From the IMG/VR virus record IMGVR_UViG_3300042561_000692, positions 1 to 64,000 of that record: a stretch of DNA of 64,000 nt; one strand, 5' to 3'. Positions within the stretch are counted from its first letter, which is position 1. The number at the start of each line of letters is the position of its first letter. Made by a program: the position numbers and the translations under genes. A model generated the notes under the pieces. That model did no database searches, was not told the origin of the DNA, and saw only the letters and a program-made list of their open reading frames with translations. Shown one piece after another: positions 42,864 through 51,147 of the stretch. The DNA comes from a virus.

Positions 42864-43544
42864 GTGGAGAATAGATACATCTACCACCATCTTGGATTGG
42901 GGGATCATATTATTTGCAATGGAATGATTAGACATTTTTGCGAATTGTATGATCACATAACATTATTTTGCTATACTCACTATGCAAAAAATGTTAAGTA
43001 TATGTTTAGAGATTTAAAAAATCTCATAATACTTGATTTTAAAACAGAACCAGAAGTTGTATCTTATATTACTCAGAATAATCTGCAGAAAGATTTAATT
43101 AGAATAGGATTTGAAAACCTACATCAACACTTAACATACACTACTTTTGATAAAGCTTTTTATACATTAGCAGGATTGGATTTTGATATTAGATTTTCTA
43201 AATTTTATTTACAAAGAGATTATTCTAGAGAGGAAGAATTAGTAAAAACATTAAACCCAACTGGAGAACCATATGCTTTTGTTCATGATGACCCAGATAG
43301 GGGATATAGTATTGACATAGATTGTGACTACAATATCATTAGGAATGATAAAAGATTTTTACTATTTGATTACATTAGTTTATTGGAAAATGCAGAACAG
43401 ATACATTTGATGCAATCTTCTTTTAAAGATATGATTAATTCTTTCAAAATGAATAAACCAAAAATATATCAGCATAATTATGTTAGAAACTATCCTAAAT
43501 CAATACACTCAGTAGGATTAAATTACATAGAGGAAATTAATTGA
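42864..43544 (+). CDS. GT-B-like glycosyltransferase
   Basis: About 226 residues. The N-terminal HHLGLGDHIICNGMIRHF resembles the nucleotide-domain start of heptosyltransferase-like GT-B enzymes, and IHLMQSSFKDMI near the end resembles their nucleotide-binding site. It is shorter than typical GT-B enzymes, so one domain may be reduced. GTG 42864 starts right after the previous stop; GTG 42855 is an alternative. Sugar specificity is unknown. Confidence 0.62.
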   Translation: MENRYIYHHLGLGDHIICNGMIRHFCELYDHITLFCYTHYAKNVKYMFRDLKNLIILDFKTEPEVVSYITQNNLQKDLIRIGFENLHQHLTYTTFDKAFYTLAGLDFDIRFSKFYLQRDYSREEELVKTLNPTGEPYAFVHDDPDRGYSIDIDCDYNIIRNDKRFLLFDYISLLENAEQIHLMQSSFKDMINSFKMNKPKIYQHNYVRNYPKSIHSVGLNYIEEIN

Positions 43545-44224
43545 TGAAAATACTTTATTGCATTAAAACTACAGAGAGGTATCAAAATAGAAGAGATTCT
43601 ATTAAAGATACTTGGTTAAAAAACGTTGATGATTATCTTTTTTATTCAGACCATGAAGATTTGGATAATAGTATAATTAAAGTTTGTGAAGATTCTTCTT
43701 ATGGTGGATTAGAAGAAAAGGGTGTAAATTTTTATAATCTGCTCAAAGACATAGAAATTCAAAGTGAAAAAAATGTTTTGGAGTATTATGATTGGTTATT
43801 TTTAGTAGATGATGATACTTTTGTTAATACTAAAAATTTAAATGATTTTGCTCAAGGTGCTGATGAGAGTAAAGGTTATGGGGAAATATTTACATATGAA
43901 ACACATCCAGACAATCCTATGTTTAGTTCTCCATCATTTAAAAAATCATATAAATGGTACTCTGGTGGAGCTGGTTTGTTAGTCAGCACAAAGACTATTA
44001 AAAGTATAAATGAATTTATTAATTACAATACTAGACATGATGATGTTAGTATTGGTCTTACTTTTTTTAATAATGGAGTTGAGTTAGTAGATTCTAATAA
44101 TTTTAATTCACAACCTCCAGAATTCTGGGGAGAAACAGATTTGGATATAAAAAATAAAATTACATATCATCACATAGATGAAAATAAAATGTTAGATCTT
44201 TATAAAGTTTTGCAAAATGACTGA
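43544..44224 (+). CDS. Fringe-like (GT31-type) glycosyltransferase
   Basis: The 226-residue protein begins KILYCIKTTERYQNRRDSI with DTWL after it, then has WLFLVDDDTFVN near residues 87-98 (the metal-binding DDD), WYSGGAGLLVS near 144-154 and DDVSIGLTF near 170. This order is that of Fringe/beta-1,3-galactosyl- or GlcNAc-transferases, better known from eukaryotes, in which Fringe extends O-fucose. The neighbourhood of fucose genes makes that intriguing. TGATG overlap with the previous gene. Very AT-rich. Confidence 0.8.
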   Translation: MKILYCIKTTERYQNRRDSIKDTWLKNVDDYLFYSDHEDLDNSIIKVCEDSSYGGLEEKGVNFYNLLKDIEIQSEKNVLEYYDWLFLVDDDTFVNTKNLNDFAQGADESKGYGEIFTYETHPDNPMFSSPSFKKSYKWYSGGAGLLVSTKTIKSINEFINYNTRHDDVSIGLTFFNNGVELVDSNNFNSQPPEFWGETDLDIKNKITYHHIDENKMLDLYKVLQND

Positions 44225-45092
44225 AGTTAAAAAAATATGTTTTTTTAATCATTACCATAATGGTGATTTGTTCAACAGCAAATCTTTTATAGAAGAAATT
44301 ATTTCTAATATAAACTTAAAATATTACTATGCACATTCAAATCAATCTATAGTTCTTTCTGATTTAAATGCAGAATATTTAGAAATCCCAAACATTTCCC
44401 ATTCTGAAAAATTTTTAATAGACAATGATATTTTGTACGTTAATACTTGGATAGGATGTTATTTTGATTCTAATAAACCTTTTAATGGAGAATGTACTTT
44501 AAGATTTTCTTATCAAATGTTTGGAGAAATATATGAATATCTTAATTCATTATTTTTGTCTGATTTGAAATTAAAGTCCATTGAGGAATATTTTTCTTTT
44601 GTGGATTATTCTAAGTTTAATCTTTTGAATGTAGATGAGTTTGTAAATCAATTTCTTCAAAAGAAAATTTTATTTTCTAATGGTCCATGTTTATCTGGAC
44701 AATGTAATTACTATGGAGACATGTCAAGTATTATTGAAACATGTGCTAAAAAAAATGAAGATAAAATTTTTGTAGTAACGCACAAATTTAATACTGATGT
44801 TCAAAATATAAAATTTACAGATGATATTTTAAATTTAAATAGATGTGACTTAAATGAAATTTCTTATATTTCAACTTTTTGTGATATAATTATTGGTAGA
44901 AATTCTGGACCATTTTGTTTTTCTATGACAAAAGAAAATGTCTTAAATCCACAAAAAACATTTTATGCTTTTGGGAATAAAGAGACTGATTGTTTTTGTT
45001 ATGGAGTTGATATTAATTGTGAATTTGTTTTTGAATACTTTGAAAGTTTGGAGCAAATTGAAGAAACCATTTTATCTTTAGTTAAAGTATGA
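44217..45092 (+). CDS. Putative GT-B-like glycosyltransferase
   Basis: A 291-residue protein with HYHNGDLFNSKSFIEEI at the N-terminus and IIGRNSGPFCFS near residue 225, like the donor-site region of GT-B enzymes that test for a nucleotide sugar. No family can be named. The gene is extremely AT-rich and overlaps both neighbours by a few bases. Confidence 0.6.
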   Translation: MTEVKKICFFNHYHNGDLFNSKSFIEEIISNINLKYYYAHSNQSIVLSDLNAEYLEIPNISHSEKFLIDNDILYVNTWIGCYFDSNKPFNGECTLRFSYQMFGEIYEYLNSLFLSDLKLKSIEEYFSFVDYSKFNLLNVDEFVNQFLQKKILFSNGPCLSGQCNYYGDMSSIIETCAKKNEDKIFVVTHKFNTDVQNIKFTDDILNLNRCDLNEISYISTFCDIIIGRNSGPFCFSMTKENVLNPQKTFYAFGNKETDCFCYGVDINCEFVFEYFESLEQIEETILSLVKV

Positions 45093-45796
45093 TTAGCATT
45101 GTTACTGGTACACTCAATAGGGGACCACTCCTTCAAAGATTGATAGAAAATACAGTTGAAGCAAACGAGAAACTTGAACTAGTATTGGTTGATGGTGGAA
45201 GCACTGATGGGACCATTGAGTATATTAAAGAAGAAAATCATCCAAGAATTAAACTAATTGAAGTTGGGCAAAGAAGTCCTTATCCACACTTTATGAATCT
45301 TGGAATACAAAATGCATCACATGACATAGTTTGTCAGTGGAATGATGATGTTCTTTTATCTAATGATTGGGAAGAAATATTTCAAGAAATAGATGATGAG
45401 CATGATTTTTATTTGTTCAATTGGAAATATGGCAATGTTTCTGATATGACTGATGAAACTTGGTTATCTGGCGATGACCATCAGAATAATTGGTGTTTAC
45501 TTAATAATAAACCTGATGGTGAGATTGTTATGAATTATGGATTATATAAAAAGAAAATCTTTAGAGAAGTTGGAATGTATAATTTTGAGTATAGATATTA
45601 TTGCGCTGATGGTGATATGGCTGATAGGGCATATGAGTTTGGGTATAAAGTAAAAACACTGAAGAATATAAAAATTTGTTCTTTAATAGCAGATAAAGTA
45701 GCACAACATTTTTCTGGGGACCAAGAAATATACCAAAAGAATTTAAGTTTACATAAACAAAAAGTATTGCCAGATTCACTTGAGTTTTTATTATAA
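45089..45796 (+). CDS. GT2-family glycosyltransferase
   Basis: The 235-residue GT-A protein starts ISIVTGTLNRGPLLQRLI, then LVLVDGGSTDGT near 32-43 and CQWNDDVLLSNDW near 80-92 (metal-binding DD). It moves a sugar from a nucleotide donor with inversion. Acceptor is unknown. Overlaps previous gene by ATGA and abuts the next. Confidence 0.85.
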   Translation: MISIVTGTLNRGPLLQRLIENTVEANEKLELVLVDGGSTDGTIEYIKEENHPRIKLIEVGQRSPYPHFMNLGIQNASHDIVCQWNDDVLLSNDWEEIFQEIDDEHDFYLFNWKYGNVSDMTDETWLSGDDHQNNWCLLNNKPDGEIVMNYGLYKKKIFREVGMYNFEYRYYCADGDMADRAYEFGYKVKTLKNIKICSLIADKVAQHFSGDQEIYQKNLSLHKQKVLPDSLEFLL

Positions 45797-46605
45797 TGGA
45801 AAAGTATAAAATTAATTTAGTAGGTGATTCCTTTACACATCTTACTGGTGGTAATAAAGGATATTCTGTGGCAGGAAAAGAATCTAAGTTTGTTCAATGG
45901 GTAAAAGATGATTCTCTTCCTGAAACAGTTTATGTTGATGCTTGGATCAATCAAGCATTTACTGATAAAATTTCTGGAATTAAATATGCTTGGTTATTAG
46001 AGTCCAAGTGTGTAACACCAGACATTGTAGATGAGGTTAAATTCAATTATGAAGAATATTTTAAAGTATTCAAATATATTTTTACTCATAATAAAGAACT
46101 ATTAAATCTTGATGATAGATTTAAGTGGTGTCCTGCTAATGGTTTTTGGATTAAAGAACCAAAGATTTATGAGAAAAGTAAAATGATCTCCATGATCTCA
46201 TCCAATAAAAATTTTACAGAAGGTCATTTAAAAAGGTTAGAGTGGTTATCGAGGATTAGTGATCAGGTAGATGTCTATGGTAGAGGATTTAATGAAATAG
46301 AATTCAAAGAAGAAGGTCTATGTGATTATATGTTTTCTGTTGTAATTGAAAATGGATTTTATGAGTCGTACTTCACTGAGAAGATTCTTGATTGTTTCGC
46401 TACTGGTACTATTCCTGTTTATTTGGGATCTCCAGACATTAAAAACTATTTTAATGAAGATGGAATAATTTTCTTAACTGATGAATTTGACGTATCTGAA
46501 GAAATATATTATAGTAAAATGGATGCTATTAAAGATAATTTGAAAAGGATAGAAGAAATTGAAGTCCTTGAAGATTTTATCTACAAACAATATTTGGAGA
46601 AATAA
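45796..46605 (+). CDS. GT10-like alpha-1,3-fucosyltransferase
   Basis: A 269-residue protein whose C-terminal half has the GT10 signature: FSVVIENGFYESYFTEKI followed by LDCFATGTIPVYLGSP (near residues 175-210). GT10 enzymes transfer fucose from GDP-fucose. The N-terminal part is shorter than in bacterial fucosyltransferases. A GDP-fucose (or colitose) supply is encoded 5 kb upstream. It starts on the last base of the previous stop. Confidence 0.82.
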   Translation: MEKYKINLVGDSFTHLTGGNKGYSVAGKESKFVQWVKDDSLPETVYVDAWINQAFTDKISGIKYAWLLESKCVTPDIVDEVKFNYEEYFKVFKYIFTHNKELLNLDDRFKWCPANGFWIKEPKIYEKSKMISMISSNKNFTEGHLKRLEWLSRISDQVDVYGRGFNEIEFKEEGLCDYMFSVVIENGFYESYFTEKILDCFATGTIPVYLGSPDIKNYFNEDGIIFLTDEFDVSEEIYYSKMDAIKDNLKRIEEIEVLEDFIYKQYLEK

Positions 46606-47235
46606 ATGAGCACATTAGTTTATATTGGAACCAATGAAGGTGATGGACTAAAAGAATACATTAATCTGTATGATAGTGTTTATGCATTTGAACCTGATCC
46701 TGAAATTTTTAATATTTTGAAAAATAGGTTTGCAGATTGTGAACACGTAACTTTTATTAATGCAGCTTGCTCAGAAACAGAAGGTGTTAAAACACTTTAT
46801 GTAACTGAAAATAGACATTCAACTTCCCTATCAGAATTGTCTGAATTTTCTTTGACTAAAGGATTTTCTGGAGGTAAAGCATCATTTAAAACCTTTGATG
46901 TCAATACCATTAATCTTAATAATTTTCTTAGTGAAAATGGCATTGATCATATTGATACTTTGATTACTGATTGTCAAGGGAGTGACCTTTCAATTCTTAC
47001 TACAATTAAATCTTTTATTGATGATGGAAAAATTAGTGAGATCTTTTGCGAAACACATGCAAATTCTGTAGAACTTTATGAAGGTCTTTATAATCAGTAT
47101 GATGGATTTAAGGAATTACTTTCTCATAATTATGAAGTAAAAGATTTCTATCTTGATGGAAAACTTATGTCTAAAGATGGAGAACCTTTTGTTGAGTGGG
47201 ATACTCATTGGATTTTGAAAAATGATATCATTTAA
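46606..47235 (+). CDS. FkbM-family methyltransferase
   Basis: The 209-residue protein has a SAM-binding start LVYIGTNEGDGL and VYAFEPDPEIFNIL near 24-37, FINAACSE near 48-55, and LITDCQGSDLSIL near 117-129, the FkbM pattern. These enzymes O-methylate sugars and other metabolites. It begins on the base after the GT10 stop and overlaps the fucosyltransferase behind it by 14 bases. It may cap the glycan. Confidence 0.87.
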   Translation: MSTLVYIGTNEGDGLKEYINLYDSVYAFEPDPEIFNILKNRFADCEHVTFINAACSETEGVKTLYVTENRHSTSLSELSEFSLTKGFSGGKASFKTFDVNTINLNNFLSENGIDHIDTLITDCQGSDLSILTTIKSFIDDGKISEIFCETHANSVELYEGLYNQYDGFKELLSHNYEVKDFYLDGKLMSKDGEPFVEWDTHWILKNDII

Positions 47236-48022
47236 TCAATTAGGAAATTTAGGACGACTTGGAAATCAAATGTTTCAGTATGCCTCTTTGAGAGGTATTG
47301 CTGCGAATAGGGGATTTGATTTTTGTATTCCACCAAAAAGTTATTTTGGTGTTGTTGACCCTAATGTAAAAAACTCTAATGTTGATATTCATAATACATT
47401 TAACATTTCTCATACACAAACTGAAGTAACACATTATAAATCTGTTGAAGAATCTTTATATGGATTTGATGAAGAACTTTTCAACAACTGCGAAGATGAA
47501 ATAGATTTGGTTGGATACTTCCAGTCAGAGAAATACTTTAAACACATTGAAGAAGACATTAGAAAGGACTTTACATTTTCAAAAGAACTTGTAAAAAATT
47601 GTTCTGATTTTATTGATGAGATTGATTCTAATAGAGAAGTTATTTCATTGCATATCAGACGTGGTGATTACTTAAGTTTGCAATCATTTCATCCTACGCC
47701 ACCAATAGAGTATTATGAGGAAGCATTAAAACAACTTCCAAATTCTCCAGTTCTTATTTTTTCAGATGACCCTGAATGGTGTTTAAACCAACCTTTGTTT
47801 GAGTCTGATAGATTTTTAATTTCCGAATTAAATACTGCTGACTTTGATATGTGTATAATGACCATGTGTAAATATCACATTATGGCTAACTCATCATTCT
47901 CTTGGTGGGCATCTTGGTTATCTAAAAGTGAAAATGTTATTGCTCCAAAGGTTTGGTTTGGACCTTCATTGTCCCATAAAGATACTTCTGATTTATATTG
48001 TGATGGGTGGATAAAACTATGA
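47222..48022 (+). CDS. GT11-family alpha-1,2-fucosyltransferase
   Basis: The 266-residue protein has GRLGNQMFQYASLRGIA near 10-26, GYFQSEKYF near 98, the GDP-fucose-binding SLHIRRGDYL near 139-148, and MANSSFSWWASWL near 220-232. These are the motifs of GT11 fucosyltransferases. Together with the GT10-like enzyme the island has two unrelated fucosyltransferase families. It overlaps its neighbours at both ends. Confidence 0.92.
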   Translation: MISFNQLGNLGRLGNQMFQYASLRGIAANRGFDFCIPPKSYFGVVDPNVKNSNVDIHNTFNISHTQTEVTHYKSVEESLYGFDEELFNNCEDEIDLVGYFQSEKYFKHIEEDIRKDFTFSKELVKNCSDFIDEIDSNREVISLHIRRGDYLSLQSFHPTPPIEYYEEALKQLPNSPVLIFSDDPEWCLNQPLFESDRFLISELNTADFDMCIMTMCKYHIMANSSFSWWASWLSKSENVIAPKVWFGPSLSHKDTSDLYCDGWIKL

Positions 48023-48669
48023 GAACTTTGAATGATTATTTTGACAAGATTTATTGTATTAATCTTGATGATAGAAAAGATAGAATGGTAGATACTGTAA
48101 AGCAATTCCATAAACATAACCTTTGGGTGGAGAGAGTTCCTGGAATTAAAGGTTCAGATATGAACCTTGATTTTCCTCCAGAAATTAAAGAAGGTGCAGT
48201 TGGATGTGCACTGTCTCAATTGTTTACACTTAAGTTAGCAAAGCAAGTTAATGCGAAAAAGTTTTTACTCCTTGAGGATGATATTGAATTTGATGAAGAT
48301 TTAAATAGCAAGTTCAATAAGTATTATGCTGAAGTTCCAAATGATTGGGATATGTTGTATCTTGGTGGGCAGCATTTTCATGGAATGAATCTTACCCAAG
48401 TATCTGAACATATTTACAGATGTGAATATACTTTGGCAGCACATTCTGTTGCTTTTAAGTATACAGTTTATGATAGGTTTATTAATAAACTTGTAGATAT
48501 TACCAAACCCTGTGATGTTCATTATGCAGAATCTCATAAAGAAATTAATGCATATGTTATTGTTCCTCACTTAACATGGCAAAGAGAAAGTTATTCTGAT
48601 ATTGAAAAATTTAATGTAGATTATTCTTTCCTGAAGGATCATAGATATCCACAGTGGGGCAAGCCATGA
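48019..48669 (+). CDS. GT25-family glycosyltransferase
   Basis: The 216-residue protein starts with DKIYCINLDDRKDRM (GT25 first strand), has GAVGCALSQLFTLKLA near 60-75 and FLLLEDDIEFDEDL near 84-97, and a DMLYLGGQ segment near 114-121. GT25 enzymes act in LPS and on collagen. Donor unknown. ATG 48019 overlaps the GT11 stop. Confidence 0.87.
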   Translation: MRTLNDYFDKIYCINLDDRKDRMVDTVKQFHKHNLWVERVPGIKGSDMNLDFPPEIKEGAVGCALSQLFTLKLAKQVNAKKFLLLEDDIEFDEDLNSKFNKYYAEVPNDWDMLYLGGQHFHGMNLTQVSEHIYRCEYTLAAHSVAFKYTVYDRFINKLVDITKPCDVHYAESHKEINAYVIVPHLTWQRESYSDIEKFNVDYSFLKDHRYPQWGKP

Positions 48670-49400
48670 CTAAAGTATTATCATATTGTGTATATGGAGA
48701 TGTTCCAAAATATACATTGGGTGCTATTAGAAATGCAGAAACTAAAGATGATTATTTTCCAGATTGGGAAATGAGAATGTATCATGATGATTCTGTTCCT
48801 GTTGATATTTTGAAACAACTTGAAAAATTAAATGTAAATTTAATTGATATAACTAAAGAAATATCAGGCATTTATTATCCAACAAAAGATGAATCAAAAA
48901 CATATGGTATGTTTTGGAGATTTGTTCCTGCTGGAGATGACACTGTAGATTATTTTGTCTCAAGAGACACTGATTCAAGATTTTCTGAACGAGAAGTTTT
49001 AGCAGTTAATGAATGGATAGATTCTGAACAACCATTTCATATTATTAGGGAACATCCGTGGGGTCATACTTGGGTAATCAACGGTGGTATGTGGGGTTGT
49101 GAGGGGGGATTTATAGAAAACATAGACCAATCAATCAAGGACTATTTGCAGACAAGTAAATGGGCACATGAGCAAGCTGCAGATCAATGGTTTCTCAAAG
49201 AGTGTATATATCCTGTTGTAAAGGATTATGCGTTTATTACAGATGAGTTTATAAATTATGAAGGAAGATCTGTATCTATTAAAAGAGATAGAGCATTGGA
49301 TGATTTTGCTTTTATTGGAGAACCATTTGATGAAAATGAAATCTACGATCAAAGTCATAGAGATTTAATACAACAATACTATAATCAACTTAAAAGATGA
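48666..49400 (+). CDS. GT-A-like glycosyltransferase
   Basis: A 244-residue protein with VLSYCVYGDVPKYTLGAI at the start, a DYFVSRDTDSRFSERE segment near 95-110 with a DxD-like metal site, and WVINGGMWGCEGG near 139-151. The plan is that of small GT-A enzymes of viral and bacterial glycan clusters. Family number uncertain. ATGA overlap with the GT25 gene. Confidence 0.68.
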   Translation: MTKVLSYCVYGDVPKYTLGAIRNAETKDDYFPDWEMRMYHDDSVPVDILKQLEKLNVNLIDITKEISGIYYPTKDESKTYGMFWRFVPAGDDTVDYFVSRDTDSRFSEREVLAVNEWIDSEQPFHIIREHPWGHTWVINGGMWGCEGGFIENIDQSIKDYLQTSKWAHEQAADQWFLKECIYPVVKDYAFITDEFINYEGRSVSIKRDRALDDFAFIGEPFDENEIYDQSHRDLIQQYYNQLKR

Positions 49401-50275
49401 AAAGTTTAGTTACTGGGGGTGCTGGTTTTATTGGTTCCAATCTTGTCAACAGGTTGGTTGAAATAGGACATGATGTTATTGTTTTGGATAGAGTGTATCC
49501 AAAAGTAAAAAATAAAAATGCACAATACTATCTTCAAGATTTGTCAGAAAGATATACAAAGTATCTTCACTTATTTGAAGGTGTAGACAATGTATTTCAT
49601 TTAGCTTCAGAGGTTTCTATTCCATATTGTGTGGAGAAGCCAAATGAAAGTATGTCTAATAATGTATTATCTACTATGAACTCTTTGGAGTGTTCAAGAA
49701 TTCATAATATTAAGAAGTTTATATTTTCCTCAACTTCTGCTGTTTATGGAAATACCTTGTTTATTCCAAGCATAGAGACAAACCAAGTTCATTGTATGAA
49801 TACATATTCAATATCAAAGTATACTGGTGAACAACTTTGTAAAATGTATTATGAGTTGTATGGTATCAAAACAATAATCTTTAGATACTTTAATGTTTAT
49901 GGTGAAGGTAATCCCAAAACAGGTCAATATGCTCCAGTAATGTCCATCTTTGAAAATCAAAAACGCAATAGTGAACCATTAACTATTATTGGAGATGGGT
50001 ATCAGACAAGAGACTTCGTTCATGTGTCTGATGTAGTTTTGGCAAACATCCTTGCTTCACAAAGAGAGCTAAAAAATTATGGTGAAGTTTATAATGTAGG
50101 CACTGGAAAAGGTATAGAAATCAAAGAAATAGCAGACCTTATTTCACATTATCAAATGAGTATTCCAGAACGTCCTGGAGAGGTATTGCATTCTAGAGCA
50201 TCTATTGATAAAATTAAGAATGATTTGGGGTGGAATTACAGTATAAATGTTTTGGACTGGATTAAAAATAAATGA
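49397..50275 (+). CDS. NAD-dependent sugar epimerase/dehydratase
   Basis: The 292-residue extended SDR has GGAGFIGSN at 7-15, SSTSAVYG near 113-120 and YSISKYTGE near 137-145 with the Tyr-Lys pair, RYFNVYGEG and GDGYQTRDFVHVSDV. It resembles UDP-glucose or UDP-GlcNAc 4-epimerases (GalE/WbpP type). The exact sugar cannot be read. It would supply UDP-galactose-type donors. Overlaps both neighbours by four bases. Confidence 0.87.
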   Translation: MKSLVTGGAGFIGSNLVNRLVEIGHDVIVLDRVYPKVKNKNAQYYLQDLSERYTKYLHLFEGVDNVFHLASEVSIPYCVEKPNESMSNNVLSTMNSLECSRIHNIKKFIFSSTSAVYGNTLFIPSIETNQVHCMNTYSISKYTGEQLCKMYYELYGIKTIIFRYFNVYGEGNPKTGQYAPVMSIFENQKRNSEPLTIIGDGYQTRDFVHVSDVVLANILASQRELKNYGEVYNVGTGKGIEIKEIADLISHYQMSIPERPGEVLHSRASIDKIKNDLGWNYSINVLDWIKNK

Positions 50276-51054
50276 CTGATACATCTACAGTGAGAAAAAA
50301 ACTTAAAGGGATGGGTCCAATTCTTTGGATTAATCTTGATACTGAAACTAACAGACAAGAACATATGACAAGTTTGTTAGATTTCTATGAGATTCCTCAT
50401 ACAAGGATTTCTGCCATTGATGCTAGGGGTGATAATGATGTTAGCGATCTTTTGGTAGGAAGATACCCAGAAATGATTACTCAAGGTGAACTTGGTTGTA
50501 CAATGTCGCACCTAAAAGCAATTAAATATTTTTATGAAGAAACAGATTTAGATTACATTATTATATGTGAAGATGATATTGTGTTTGATACAGTCCCTTA
50601 TTGGCCTTTCACTTGGAGTGGATTTATTTCTCATGCTCCATATGATTGGGATGTATTACAATGTGCAATTACCAGCACTAAAAATTTGAGAGCAAATCTT
50701 CATCCAAGATTAATTAATGATTTTTGTGCAGCATTTTATATAATTACAAGACATCATGCAGCAAAGATTCTGAAGTTGCACGTAAGGGGTGATAAGTTTA
50801 GGTTGGACCAAAAATTGAAACCAAGAGCAACATCTGAAGAAATTATCTACAATACAGGCAGAACATATTCAATGCCTTTGTTTACTTATAGATATGACTT
50901 TGACTCTGGTATTCATCAAGACCATATTGAAATTTTCCATAAAAATAATGTAGAGGGAGTTTTAAACTTTTGGAAAAGTAGATCTCCAGAAATGGGAACA
51001 CAACAATTATTAGATTATGATTACTATGGTTTTTGGGAACCTTTGGTGGGTTGA
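50272..51054 (+). CDS. GT25-like glycosyltransferase, second copy
   Basis: A 260-residue protein with ILWINLDTETNRQEHM near 17-32, ELGCTMSHLKAIKYF near 80-94 and YIIICEDDIVFD near 103-114, the GT25 plan. It is more distant from the gene at 48019 than a simple duplicate would be. It is the last gene of the island. A composite promoter starts inside its stop codon. Confidence 0.82.
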   Translation: MTDTSTVRKKLKGMGPILWINLDTETNRQEHMTSLLDFYEIPHTRISAIDARGDNDVSDLLVGRYPEMITQGELGCTMSHLKAIKYFYEETDLDYIIICEDDIVFDTVPYWPFTWSGFISHAPYDWDVLQCAITSTKNLRANLHPRLINDFCAAFYIITRHHAAKILKLHVRGDKFRLDQKLKPRATSEEIIYNTGRTYSMPLFTYRYDFDSGIHQDHIEIFHKNNVEGVLNFWKSRSPEMGTQQLLDYDYYGFWEPLVG

Positions 51055-51084
51055 CAAAATAAAATTTTTAGGATAATATAAATA
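51051..51084 (+). promoter_or_regulatory. Composite sigma70 and late promoter of the porin
   Basis: TTGACA (51051-51056), 17 bases, TAATAT (51074-51079), and an exact TATAAATA (51077-51084) overlapping the -10 box. The -35 overlaps the stop of the previous gene. The leader to the ATG is 63 bases. Confidence 0.75.
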
Positions 51085-51147
51085 CGTACTTGAAATCTAA
51101 TAGTTAGATTTCTTAACAATTGTAGTTTAGTACTAAAAAAAATTTTT

